64,000 bases of DNA from positions 6,338,001-6,402,000 of the forward strand of contig NC_063152.1 of assembly GCF_020921035.1 (NCBI RefSeq). The letters run 5' to 3'. The notes beneath the pieces are model-generated. The model had not been told where the DNA came from. It worked only from the letters and a program-made list of their open reading frames with translations, and searched no databases. The stretch comes from Rhodamnia argentea (taxonomy: Eukaryota; Streptophyta; Magnoliopsida; Myrtales; Myrtaceae). The position numbers and the translations under genes were made by a program. Position 1 is the first letter of the stretch, and the number at the start of each line of letters is the position of its first letter. Below are positions 38,371 to 49,936 of this stretch, one piece after another.

Positions 38371-39770
38371 AAACTTTAGTTGTATATGGGTCCACGCATC
38401 CAAGACGATAGGAACTGTTGATCATGTGTCCACGTGATCAAAGATCGTATTGATCCACATGTACTCGGACGAACCCCTCGTTCCCGCGTTTCCCAATTCA
38501 TCTCTTTTGTTTGTAATTTGGTCAAGAGATGGGCGATGGTTTCCTCCCATGTCGATCTCGACGACTTCAAATCTTGAAAGCCATATGGTAGCCGCAACAA
38601 ACGAAGTTCGGCCGAAAGAACGCCTTCCGATGTGGCAAAATGATTCGCTGAGTCAAGTCGCTTGGACGTCGAGAATTGCACGACTACGTCTTCAGAGGTT
38701 CGTTTGATTCTTGGAATTCGAGTGATGGTGCTTTCTCTACAGTGGTGCATCGAAATGAAGCAATCCTTGTTGTTTTTCTGGCTTTATGGCAAAAGGGTTC
38801 AAGAAAAATTGTGAAATGTAGTCAGCGGTGATGATCCTAACACGATTTTAGAAGTATTTTCCGTTTCGATAATGCACTTGAAGTGAACTAAATGGTGCTT
38901 ACAGGGTGGTTCTGCTTGAACCATCTGTGCTAATTTATCTATTTGTGTCCGTAATGTCATTGAAGCTAAGTTTAGGTTTTCGATTCCAACTGTTTTTGCC
39001 GTTGCAATAACACAAGTTTCATGTTCAACAAAGCCAGATCTGATGCTGATTCCTAGCAAAAGGGTAACTCTGGACTCTTGACTACTTCAGTTTAAGGGTG
39101 ACTGTTGGAATATATAAATATTAAATCACGCCGTCTTCTATCAGCTTAAGCTTTTAGAGCAGTTGGATGTGGTCCCATAAAATCTTTTATGGTATCAGAG
39201 CAAGAGGTCCTAAGTTCAAATCTTTCCAGGCCCCAATTTGCATCCTCAATGAATATTTCCACACTTAGTACTAGGCAAAAAGACCAGACTAAAAGCTTTT
39301 AGAGCTTAAGTTGGCTGTGGTTTCATAAAATCTTTCAGTGACATGGTTTCAATTTTGATCATTAGCTGACATTAGCCTTCCATTTTCAAGCAAAGCTTCT
39401 CTGAAGTGAATTGTTCGGTCATTCAAGCTTTTGGCCACTTTCTGTTTTCTTTCCTCTTATTGGATAACTGAGAATTACTTCATGGCTACAAGGCAAGAAT
39501 ATAACTGCCAGAGGCGTAGATAACTCTTACTGTCAAATATGGAGGAGGTAAATCATATCTATGAATCATACGAAAAACCATAACTTCAAATCTGCATCAT
39601 GCAACTGGTGATGAGACATATTTGGTAGTTCTCCTTCATGATACCGACGGTTCTGACTATTCCAAGCCCCTGCTTTACAGCCTAAATCCATCTAAAGTGG
39701 AGCTGTTCATTCAACCTTTTGTATAGAGTGGACTAAAGCCATTCTTGAATAGGATAAATACTAATGCCTT
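38371..39770. other. Duplicated-block segment, non-coding, plus type A 3' flank
   Basis: 38371-39080 matches 43797-44520 (GTGTCCACGTGATCAAAGATCG). 39350-39770 is a diverged type A kinase 3' flank. A minus-strand ORF of 124 codons at 38376-38750 is open in copy 1 but frameshifts near its 3' part in copy 2, so it is not called a gene. 39080-39350 contains a TGGTATCAGAGC primer-binding-site-like word with no retroelement around it. Confidence 0.6.
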
Positions 39771-39957
39771 GGAAAATAATACCAAAATCTACACATATCC
39801 TTTTTGGACATGAGTATATGAGACAATTGATTCAAGATGGTATCATAACAATTGTCTATGTGAGGTCAAGCAAAAATCTGACTGATCACTTTACAAAGGC
39901 TTTATCAAAAGTGGTGGTAAAGATGACCTCAAAAGAAATGTATCAAAACCCTTAGAC

Positions 39958-40220
39958 GGAATAAGTATACTATCGGTGCCATAACTTTTATATGGCGTTC
40001 ACTTGAGTATCATAACTTTCAAAATGTTCACTTAAGTGTCATAACTTTCAAAAATCGTTCACTTGAGTGCCATTTTTGACGTGGACGTCGAAAAGCTGAA
40101 GTGGCATGCCCGAAAGCTGACATGACACGCCTACAAAGCTGACGTAGACGCTGGAAAAGTTGACGTAGCACTTAAGTGAACGCCGTACACAAGTTATAAC
40201 ACTCACGGTGTACTTGTTCC
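39958..40220. mobile_element. Foldback MITE, family i, short diverged copy (263 bp)
   Basis: Ends are GGAATAAGTATACTAT and GGTGTACTTGTTCC, diverged from the family consensus. It is flanked by the 9-bp duplication CCCTTAGAC (39949-39957 and 40221-40229). The empty site exists near 45500 (AATTAGACT). The phrase cores CACTTGAGTG and CACTTAAGTG are preserved. Confidence 0.9.
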
Positions 40221-40786
40221 CCCTTAGACTAAAATCAGCAGTAATGATAAGTAATATATTGCTAGTTGTAAGATTTAATAATTGAAAACAAGTTATAGAA
40301 AGTGGCTGCTTGATACTGGTATTAGGGTGGACATGAGAGGTCAATATCGTCTGTTATGTTTTGTAGGCTGAGATATATTTTTAATGTAGAATAATAAAAT
40401 TAGTAATGTGTCTATGAGTTATATGATAGATGCTTCACCGATATGAGCTCTAGTGGTGCCGCTCCTTACAAAAAGTTAGGATTACATTCTAGAATGCTCA
40501 TGAAAGAGGAACAACCACAAGGCCATATAGTGCTCAATAAATTATAGAACTTCTCGTTGACAGAAGAGGTACGTGTCTATGCGGTATATATGATTCTTTA
40601 ACACAGTAGTAAGTTTAAAGCTATAATTACATGTAACTTTTATAGAATTTTCAGATAGTTGTATTAAATAAATATTTAATTTGAAAGAGACCTTTATGTG
40701 TGTATATTAATCTTATGGATATTTCGGCGGTATGTTTTTTTACATTTTTATTTTTGTAACTCTATTTTACAAACAAAGTGGAGGAT

Positions 40787-41486
40787 TGTTGATAGTTTGT
40801 TTAAGAAAAAGTGCCTTGTCACTTATAGAAAAGAAATGAGTATGTGGGCCAGTATATAAATGGAAGGGTTCTAACCTTATAATTAATATCATGGGTTAGG
40901 CGAACTAGACACTATTATACCTAAGTGGGGGTGCGTGATTTTGGTTCTGTTAGCATACTTGCACACTCACATATCAAAATCGGCACTAATCAACATTTAT
41001 CATTATCATCACAAATTTTAATATGAGGACTTTTTTTAGCCAGTTGTTAGGTCTCTTATGGCCTTTGAGAGGTTGTATCTTTTTAGAAGTTATAACATTC
41101 AGGATATAAAATATTTTTATTAGTATTATTATTTATATCTGAATTTCCGTTTATATTTTGAAACGGTATCTGTTCAATATGCAACGTTTTCTGAGCAAAT
41201 GATTGTATCTGTTCTAAACATTGTTATAAATCCGTCGTTTCCACCTCAATACTTTTTCCTTCTCGATCTTCTTGTCTCAAAAAATACAGTCACTCTTTTT
41301 AATTGTTTCTCCTTTGAGAGTACTTGGAGAAATACCATAACTATTATTTGGTATTCTCGTTTGAAACGTTGTTGTATCTTGGAGGATTTTCACTAGTAAA
41401 CATAAGTATCATTTTGGGGCAAATAATTCCTTAAAAGACAGCCTCAAAATCTAATTCCATTTTTCCCAATTGATATTTTACCAACA
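40787..41486 (+). repeat. Copia remnant LTR, copy 1 (700 bp)
   Basis: Pairs with 46057-47108, which is 699 bp once the MITE at 46387-46730 and its 9-bp duplication are removed. It belongs to the Copia-3 relative family. Confidence 0.87.
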
Positions 41487-42090
41487 TATTTGGATACCAA
41501 GAAACCGTGTTTGGTCTTACGATTCTGCATTCATCCGTGTTGTTTAGTTAAAGATTAGGTTATGGTTCCGGCTTTTCCTAGAGATTTTCTGGGGTCCAGT
41601 CAAACAACACCTGGCCCTCAAAGTCAATTGTAGATTATGAAATGGCTCCAAGGCCTAGAGCTGATAATGTTGTGTTATGAACCCTGCAATCCTTCCAACT
41701 TTAGAATTCAATTTTCAAAACCTACGTCAAGCTCAGAATTTGAAATCGCTACAAGTTCTTCGAAAGGTTAGTCAGTTGAATGTAACCTCCCTCGAAGTTG
41801 CTTAGACTTTGATCATTCAAAAGATAACTAATTGTTTGAGTGCAATCTTCCCAGTGGTGGCCATCAAGTCCCTGTCACGGAGAAAAAAGACTTGTGATTC
41901 ATACAGAAAATGCCACACCATCTAACCTGGACGCGCTTATTCGAAATACAAGTCAACTGATTCTCAGAGGTTCACTTGAATACTATGAACACAACTCCTT
42001 GCATGAACTTGAATGTCCTTCCTATCGGTTAACAAAACCGATATATATCCTTCAATTGCGTTAAATTCCGTAAACGGCTCAAGCTGGAGA
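41487..42090 (-). other. Type B 3' flank, copy 1
   Basis: Homologous to 19455-20020 and 47109-47690. In copy 1 no type B terminal exon follows; the sequence runs into a type A exon relic (SRK-7) instead, so a deletion or rearrangement lies near 42060-42100. Confidence 0.7.
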
Positions 42091-42099
42091 CATTAATTT

Positions 42100-42594
42100 A
42101 ATACCTCCGGTGGAGAGCTTACAGCAATTGCTTCATCCATTAGGTCCAGTGCTTTGCCTTCACTCCATAATTGCCATGCCTATAAGAGAGAACCCTGTCA
42201 AAATATTGCAGGGAACTAATAATAGCGATTAAGGTTGGAATTTGGCACTTCGTAGGAAAGTAGATTGAGATGTTGGCCCTGGTCATATGTGGCTGCGTTC
42301 TTTTTCCCGCTAACGATCTCCAGCAGCAACACTCTGAAGCTATAGACATCGGACAGCTTGGAAAATATTCTGCCCATGGCGTACTATGGAGACACATAGC
42401 CACTGAAGTTAAGCTAACAAGTTATGTACTCTTTCATTGTATTGAAGGACAATGGGCATGAAACATGCATAAACTGAGAGGTTCCTTCTGGTAAGTCGAT
42501 CATTTCTGTCTGCTTGAAAAGATTGATCAATAAAGTGATAGTTTAAATAGGACTAGAGAGCTTACAGTGTGCCAACAATTTTTGTGAGTGTTCA
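42100..42594 (-). pseudogene. SRK-7: relic of type A kinase exons 5-7
   Basis: Exon 7 is reduced to its 5' about 80 bp (42100-42178, matching AGCAATTGCTTCATC and the Trp-Gln-Leu-Trp start). Exon 6 lies at about 42253-42400; its donor reads CTTCGTAG in place of CTTACGAG and its 5' edge is displaced by unrelated sequence (about 42406-42470). Exon 5 survives only as 42565-42594, where it joins the second duplicated block at AACAAAGTAG. Clearly dead. Confidence 0.82.
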
Positions 42595-43391
42595 ACAAAG
42601 TAGAAAGTTAAAACGAGGAAGAGAAATCAAATTTATCCTGATTCACAGTTAATTTCGGGCCACATCCAGTGGACGATTCGATTATAATTAGCATATTCCA
42701 CCACTCTATTACAACTCTCAATTATAGGAGAAATAGATTACATATTACAATAACTATTAAAGGACTTAAGCTCAAATTACAAATAGAGTACGGGCCTAAA
42801 CTATGACTTCGGTGTCTTCTTATCGATGAGTACCGTGAAGAACACCCCAACATGAACCTTGAACAAATTCTAATCGTATCTTAAAAGTCTGTTTTGATTG
42901 TGCTGGCGGGACTTCTAGCTCTAACCCTAATCAAAACTTGTGTCACCTTGACATCAACGTAGATTTCATGTTTTGTAACCCCCCAAAAAATTAGTTGGTC
43001 AATTGTCCAAATTTTGAAATTTGGCAATATATAAATGAACTCTTGTGTTTTTTTTTTAAGTCCGGCTTTGACCTAAAGCAGCCCATACTGAACAGAACTG
43101 ATTTGCGCAAATTATTTGCGATTTAGGGCTAGGCCATCGATCGAACCCAAAAAATTTACCCCCGATCTATTTGGGCCAGGTCAAAAAATCGCTCTAATCA
43201 TATACCTATATTATTTTTTTATCAGAAATATACATAAGTTTATATATTCACCGGCTAATATATTAGTATGCGTTTGCTTCTTGACATTGGGAGCTCGAGT
43301 TAGTCGATGTGTACCATTGAGCGACCACATAAATCACCTCTTCGACAGAGGGGCATCGACCAGACCATGACACTGATGAGAGAAATCCTTA

Positions 43392-43796
43392 GAGATAAAG
43401 ACACAAATGATCCCTGAATTTTAGCCGAATATGCAATGTGGTATCTAAAATTTTAATTTGTTCAATTTGGTCGTTAAAACTTACCACAATGTGCAATGTG
43501 GCATATGAACTTTTGATACATGCTCAATTTAGTTCTCGGACTATATGAAAATGTTCAATATTGCCCTTCTATCAATTCAAGCTCGGGGACAACACTGAAT
43601 ATTTTCATATAGTTTAGAGATGAAATTGAACATGCACGGAAAGTTTAGAGATCGCATGAAACTATTTAAAAATTTTGGGACGACATTTCACATTTTGCTA
43701 AAGTCCATGGACTATATTGAGTAAATTAAAAGTTTAAGGATCACATTGTATATTGGGGCAAAGTTCAAGGACTATTTGTATCATTTTCCCAAAACT
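43392..43796. mobile_element. Foldback MITE, family iii, copy 2 (uninterrupted)
   Basis: The left tip GATAAAGACACAAATGATCC pairs with the inverted right tip GGACTATTTGTATCATTTTC. The interior is phrases containing GTGCAATGTGG, TTCAATTTAGT and their inverted forms (CACATTGTATATTGGGG). A 9-bp duplication is plausible but imperfect (AAATCCTTA against AAAACTTAA). Confidence 0.75.
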
Positions 43797-44820
43797 TAAG
43801 TTGTATCTAGGTCTGCTCATCCAAGACAATAGGAACCGTTGATCATGTGTCCACGTGATCAAAGATCGTACTGATCCACATGCACTCGGACGAACCCCTC
43901 GCTCCCGCGTTTCCCAATTCATCTCCTTTGTTTTGTAATTTAGTCAAGAGATGGGCGATGGTTTCCTCCCATGTCGATCTCGACGACTTCAAATGTTGAA
44001 AGCCATATGGTTGCCATGACAAACGAAGTTCGGCCGAAAGAACGCCTTCTGATGTGGCTAAATGATTCGCTGAGTCAAGTCTCTTGGACGTCGAGAATTG
44101 CACGACTACGTCTTCAGAGGTTCGTTTGATTCTTGGAATTTGAGTGATGGTGCTTTCTCTATAGTGGTGCATAGAAATGAAGCAATCCTCGTTGTTTTTC
44201 TGGCTTTTTGGCAAAAGGGTTCAATAAAAATTGTGAAATGTAGTCACCAGTGATGATCCTAACAGGATTGTAGAAGTGTTTTCCGATTCGATAATGCACT
44301 TGAAGTGAACTAGTGGTGTTTGCAGGGTGGTTCTGCTTGAACCATCTGTGCTAGTTTATCTATTTGTGTCCTTAATGTCATCAAAGTTAAGTTTAGGTTT
44401 TCGATTCCATCTGTTTCTGCGGATGCAATAACACTAGTTTCATGTTCAAGGAAGCCAGATCTGATGCTGGTTCCTAGCAAAAGGGTGACTCTGGACTCTT
44501 GACTATTTCAGTTTAAGGGTGACATGGCATTGTTTTGGATCACTAGCTGACATTAGCCTTCCATTTTCGAGCAAAGCTTCTCTAAAGTGAATTCTTCAGT
44601 CATTCAAGCTTTTGGCCACTTTCTGTTTTCTTTTCTCTTCTTGGATAACTCAGAATTACTTCATGGCTGCAAGGCATGAATATAACCGCCATAGGCATAG
44701 ATAACTCTTATTATCAAACTTGGTCTCCTTCATGATACCAACGGTTCTGGCTATTCTGGGCCCCTGCTTTACAGCTTTAATCCATTTAAAAGTGGAGCAG
44801 TTCATTCAATCTTTAATTTG
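43797..44820. other. Non-coding block segment and type A 3' flank, copy 2
   Basis: Matches 38371-39720 apart from about 270 bp (39100-39350) present only in copy 1. The minus-strand ORF at 43843-44214 shares its first two thirds with the 38376-38750 ORF, then shifts frame. No gene is called. Confidence 0.6.
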
Positions 44821-45217
44821 GGGAAAAGTACATTAGAAGAGCCATAACTTTTGTACGACGTTCATTTGAGTGCCATAACTTTCAAAACGTTTACTCAAGT
44901 GCCATAACTTTCAAAAATGGTTCACTTGAGTGCCATGTTGACGTGGCAGCCGGAAAGCCGACGTGACACGCCGAAAAAGTTACTGTAGCTCGTGCGGAAA
45001 GCCGACGTGGCACGCCGAAAAGTTGCTGTAGCACACCGGAAAACCGACGTGGCACGCCGGAAAAGTTACTGTAGCACTCAAGTGAATGATTTTGCTCCGA
45101 TCTAGCACTCAAGTGAATGATTTTTTAAAGTTATGGCACTTAAGTGAACGTTTTGAAAGTTATGACACTCAAATGAACGCCGTACACAAGTTATGGCAAT
45201 TATAGTGTATTTTTCCC
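44821..45217. mobile_element. Foldback MITE, family i, with mismatched flanks
   Basis: Terminal GGGAAAAGTACATTAG and CTATAATTGCC-type interior with phrase repeats; it ends TATTTTTCCC. The left flank is type A 3' flank, but the right flank (CAAAAAATGTTATTAG onward, about 80 bp) is the LTR sequence that lies right of the MITE at 46387-46730. There is no matching duplication. See findings. Confidence 0.9.
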
Positions 45218-45309
45218 CAAAAAATGTTATTAGTGTTGTTACTTATATCTGAATTTACTGTTTATATTTTTAAACAGTATTTGTTCAATGGCCTTACCAA
45301 ATAAACACT

Positions 45310-47108
45310 AATGCCTTCGAAAATAACACCAAAATCTACACATATTTGTCTTAGACGTGAGAATGTGAGACAATCGATTCAAAATGGTATCATAACAATT
45401 GTCTATGTCAGGTCAAGTGAAAATCTGACTAATCACTTTACAAAGGCCTTACCAAAAGTGAGGGTAAAGATTACCTCAAAAGAAATATGCTGAAACAATT
45501 AGACTAAAATCAGAAATAATGATAACCCAACCAATACTAATATATTGCTAGTTGTAAGATTTAATGATTAAAAACAAGTTATAGAAAGTGGTTGTTTGAT
45601 ACCGATATTAGCACGGATATGAGATGTTAGTATTATCTGTTATGTTTTGTAGGATGAGTTATATTTTTAATGTAGTTTAATAAAATTAGTAATGTGTCTA
45701 TTAGTTATATGGTAGATGCTTCACCTATATGAGCTCTAGTAGCGCCGCTCCTTACGGAAGTTAGGGTTGCATTCTAGAGAGCTAATGAAAAAAGAATAAC
45801 TACAAGGCCATATAGTGTTCAATAAATTATAGAACTTCTCGTTGAAATAAGAGGTAAGTGTATATGTGGCATATCTGGTTTTTTATCAAAGTAGTAAGTT
45901 TAAAGCTATAGTTACATGTAACTTTCAATACATGTATTAAATAAATATTTAACTTGAAAGAGACCTTTATGTATGTATATTAATCCTATGGATATTTCGG
46001 TTGTAATTTTTTTTTTTTTTTGTTTGTAAATCTGTTTTACAAACAAAGTAGAGGATTTTTTATAGTTTGTCCAAGAAAAAGTGCCTTGTCACTTATAGAA
46101 AAAAAATGAGTATGTGGACCGATGTATAAATGGAAGGGTTCTAGCCTTATAATTAAAGATCATGGGTTAGGCGAACTTGACTCTAATATACCGAGCGGGG
46201 ATGCGCGATTTTGGTACAATTAGCGCACTTGCACGCTCGCAGAGTAAAATTAGCACTAATCAACGATTATCATTATCATTATAAATTTTAATATGAGCGC
46301 TTTTTTTAGCCCGATATTAGGTGTCTTATAGCCTTTGAGAGGTTGTACCTTTTTAGAAGTTATAACATTCGGGAGATCAAAAAATAGGGAAAAGTACACT
46401 AGAAGTGCCATAACTTTTGTACGACGTTCACTTGAGTGCCATAACTTTCAAAACGTTCACTTAAGTGCCATAACTTTCAAAAATCGTTCACTTGAGTGCC
46501 ATGCTGACGAGGACACCGGAAAAGCTGATGTGGTAGCCGAAAAACTGACATGGCACGCAGGAAAAGTTACCGTAGCACGCCGAAAAGCTGACGTGGCATG
46601 CTGGAAAAGTTACTATAGCACTCAAGTAAACGATGTTACTCCGATGTAGCACTCAAGTAAACGATTTTTGAAAGTTATGGCACTTAAGTGAACATTTTGA
46701 AAGTTATGGCACTTCTAGTGTATTTTTCCCCAAAAAATGTTATAATGTTATTACTTATATCTGAATTTACCGTTTATATTTTAAATAGTATCTGTTCAAT
46801 ATGCAACGATTTCAAAGCAAATGATTGTATCTGTTCTAAACACTGTTATATGTTCATCGTTTCCATCTCAATACTTCTCACTTCTCGATTTTCTTGTCTA
46901 AAAAAATACAGCCACTATTTTCGATTATTTCCTCTTTGAGAGTTTTTAGAGAAATACCATAACTGTTATTTAGTATTCTCGCTTGAGACGTTGTTGTATG
47001 TTGGAGGATTTTCCACTTGTAAACATTAATATCGTTCCGGGCAAATAATTCCTTAAAAGACAGCCTCAAAATCTAATTCCATTTTTCCCGATTAATATTT
47101 CACCAACA
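45310..47108 (+). mobile_element. Copia remnant in block copy 2: RNase H tail plus 3' LTR with MITE
   Basis: An RNase H tail (IITIVYVRSSENLTNHFTK) at 45311-45493 is followed by an untranslated region and an LTR at 46057-47108 that ends CACCAACA. It is the counterpart of 39775-41486, with the same 5' truncation point. No intact gene. Confidence 0.87.
46387..46730. mobile_element. Foldback MITE, family i, in copia remnant LTR
   Basis: Ends GGGAAAAGTACACTAG and CTAGTGTATTTTTCCC. Target duplication CAAAAAATA/CAAAAAATG (46378-46386 and 46731-46739, 8 of 9 identical). The copy 1 LTR near 41112 has the empty site. LTR length arithmetic (1,052 minus 353 gives 699) agrees with the 700-bp sister. Confidence 0.94.
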
Positions 47109-47698
47109 GATTTGGATACCAGGAAACCGTGTTTTGTCTTAGGATTCTGCATTCATCCGTATTGTTTAGTTAAAGATTAGGTTATGGTTCCGGCTTTTCC
47201 TAGAGATTTCCTGGGGTCCAGTCAAACAACACCTGGCCCTCAAAGTCAATTGTAGATTATGAAATGGCTCCAAGGCCTAGAGCTGATAACGATTTGTTCA
47301 AAACCCTGCCATCCAGCCAACTTTAGAATTCATTTTTTAAACGTAGGTCAAGCTCAGAATTTGAAATGGCCAAAAGTTCTTCGAAAGGTTGGTCAGTCTA
47401 ATGTAACCTCCCGGAATTTGCTTAGTCTTTGATCATTCAAAAGATAACTAATTGTTTGAGTGCAATCTTCCCAGTGGTGGCCATCAAGTCCCTGTCATGG
47501 GGAAAAAAGACTTATGACTCGTACAGAAAACGCCACTCCATCTAACCTGGACGCGCTTATCCGAAATACAAGTCAACTGATTCTGAGAGGTTCACTTGAA
47601 TACTATGAACACGACTCCTTGCATGAACTTGAATAAAGACAATTAATGGTGTGCATATGCTACTTCAATTTGGAAAAGGCCACAAGAAATGTTGATAA
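47109..47698 (-). other. Type B 3' flank downstream of SRK-5
   Basis: Same spacer as 19455-20227 and 41487-42060 (for example CTGGGGTCCAGTCAAACAAC, CATCAAGTCCCTGTCA). No coding sequence. Confidence 0.75.
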
Positions 47699-47738
47699 CC
47701 ATCTTCCTTCAACCATAGAGTTTGTGATGGTGTTTGTG

Positions 47739-48166
47739 GGCTTAAGTACACTACAAGTGCCATAAGTTGTGTACGGCGCTCACTTTAGTGTCAAAACTTT
47801 CAAATCAATCACTTTAATGCTAAGCTTTTGTAACTTCGATCACTTAAGTGCCAACTTCTTTTAAAAACGATCACTTTAGTGCCAAAGCTAACATGGCTTG
47901 CCGAAAATTCGACATGTGCTATTTTTTATTAATATTTGAGATGACGTGGCTTAGTGAATTTGACACTAAAGTGATCATTTTTTAAAAATATTGGCACTTA
48001 AATGATCGTTTTTAAAAAAAGTTGGCACTTAAGTGATCGTTTTGAAAGTTTTGACACTGAAGTGATCGAAGTTACAAAAACTTAGCACTAAAGTGATCGA
48101 TTTGAAAGTTTTGGCACTAAAGTGAGCGTCGTACACAACTTATGGCACTTGGGGTGTACTTAAGCC
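47739..48166. mobile_element. Foldback MITE, family ii, in SRK-5 exon 7
   Basis: Terminal GGCTTAAGTACACTAC and GTGTACTTAAGCC. The interior has phrases built on GATCACTTAAGTGCCAA and GGCACTAAAGTGATCG. It is flanked by the 9-bp duplication GTGTTTGTG (47730-47738 and 48167-48175). The empty site is in SRK-3 exon 7 near 20255. It shares the CTTRAGTACACT end and overall plan with family i, but the centre differs. Confidence 0.94.
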
Positions 48167-49936
48167 GTGTTTGTGGGACAAGATGCATTCCCACTGCGAC
48201 TTGATATCAGGACTTGGAATTTGACTTTTATAGGTGAATGTAGGCGGTCTCGGCTGAGGAATTTGTGATTCACGGTTAATATCAGAACTACGGATAACAT
48301 GCTGGGTCGGTCCGTCGTGTGGTTCTGCACACAAAGAAGTCCTACCTGAATGCATCTCATCGCTTCTGATGGCGAACAGGCATGAACAATCGCTTTATCT
48401 GTTAGGTCTAGTCCTCTATCTTCACTCCACAACTGCCATGCCTGTAACAATTAGAGAGCTTAGGACGCATAAATGGCCGAAGATATTATAGAACATCACT
48501 TGAGACTGTATACCTCGCACTTACATAGGAAAGAAGATTGAAATGCTGACCACAGTAGTATAAGGTCGTGCTTTTTTTGCCAGTGACAATCTCAAGTAGC
48601 AACACTCCAAAGCTATAGACATCGGATTTCTCAGAAAATATCCCTCCCATGGCATACTCAGGAGACATATATCCTCTGCAATTGATTTGGTCATGTTAAT
48701 CACTCAGGTTGTAGAGTTTCTAATTGAACTGAATTCCAGCAACAAGGCTTGAAAGCTTACAGTGTTCCAACAACTTTGTGAGTATTTAGCAAAACTTGAG
48801 TGCCTTCGAAGATCCGTGCCAGCCCAAAGTCCGAAATTTTTGGGTTCATCTTCTCATCCAATAGAATATTGCTTGCCTTCAAATCTCGATGGATAACTCA
48901 AAGGCAAGAATCTCGATGGAGATACATAAGCCCACACGCGATCCCTCGAACAATCTGGAAACGTATATCCCAGTCCAGTTCTGCTTTCCTTCTTGAATCT
49001 AAGAAAGGAAGAAAACAAAAAGATCTCATAACTTCAAGTACTACAAAAATATATATTTTCTCCATCAGCTCAAGCATGACTTGAAGAGATGAGACCAACC
49101 AAAGAGAAAGGAATCTAAGCTTTTGTTTGACAAGTATTCATATACTAAATTTTTTTCTTCTCCTTCAATGCAGCAACCCATGAGTCTGATCAGATTTTGA
49201 TGCTGAAGCTTTGATATTAGAATGATCTCATTCTTAAACTCCTCCATGCCTTGGCCTGAGCTACTGGAAAGTCTTTTGACAGCTATCTCCTTTCCATCAT
49301 TCAGCTTTCCCTGCTTCCGAACTCATAGAAGCATCAGACCTCGGATAATGGCGTAAAATTTTACTAAACGAACATTTTAGAGAAGGCTTTTACCATATAA
49401 ACGGGGCCAAACCCGCCTTGGCCAAGTTTGTTTATTGCATCAAAGTTGTTTGTCGCCAGAAGTTACTTAAACTGAACATTGTCAATTCGGATGCATGGCC
49501 TCGCTTCAGCTGATCTTTCCATGCATTTCCATGTGACATATATACGGTGAGTCAAGAGCCTTAGGGATTTTGGTAATGTTTCTAGAGTAATTTTGATGTG
49601 AAGCTAAGCATTAGATGAGAATTATTCATACCTCTTTTGCAAGCTCTCCACTTGCAGAGACTGAAAATAGCAGCTCCTACGAACACGATGCCAACCCCAG
49701 TAGTTACGCTGATGATAAGTTTTGTTTGTATCGACTTGCCTGACATGACAAAAGAATTGTGAGATATGTTATACTGTTCAAATGGCACTTGTTGTGGTGA
49801 AACCTCTTATACCTGTATTGTCATGTGCGACCCGAATGTATACATCTTTCCCAGCTGTTGAAAACTCCTACATATCGATCAGATCTTTAGCCCAGTCCAA
49901 GCACCCTATCGTGCCAACATAAGAATATGCCAAGCA

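Larger units (their letters stand above)
39775..41486 (+). mobile_element. Copia remnant in block copy 1: RNase H tail plus 3' LTR
   Basis: A short coding tail (EYMRQLIQDGIITIVYVRSS; KEMYQNP) is the end of copia RNase H, related to the Copia-3 end at 34170-34320. It is followed by a 3' untranslated stretch and a 700-bp LTR (40787-41486, TGTTGATAG to TACCAACA). The 5' part is missing, with the same left junction as in copy 2, so the truncation is older than the duplication. Confidence 0.88.
28448..42060. repeat. Duplicated block, copy 1 (expanded by insertions)
   Basis: The same ordered series occurs at 42596-47690: the ACAAAGTAGAAAGTTAAAAC segment, GCCCCAAAAAATTAG segment, GGGAGCTCGAGTTAGTCGA segment, family iii foldback, the GATCATGTGTCCACGTGATC segment, type A 3' flank, copia RNase H tail plus LTR, and type B 3' flank. 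Copy 1 is longer because it also holds Copia-3 (29085-35810), a solo LTR (36007-37985) and a MITE (39958-40220). These must postdate the duplication, because copy 2 keeps the empty sites. Confidence 0.85.
42596..47690. repeat. Duplicated block, copy 2
   Basis: Compact copy of the block described at 28448-42060, without the Copia-3, solo LTR and 39958 MITE insertions. It has its own family i insertions at 44821 and 46387. It supplies empty-site sequence for dating the insertions relative to the duplication. Confidence 0.85.

Noticed and set aside
38376..38750. 124-codon ORF as a gene
   Set aside because: Not maintained in the duplicate at 43843-44214 and no known domain; kept as a low-interest finding only.
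39190..39205. TGGTATCAGAGC as a retroelement start
   Set aside because: No LTR edge or gag follows; likely an isolated remnant.
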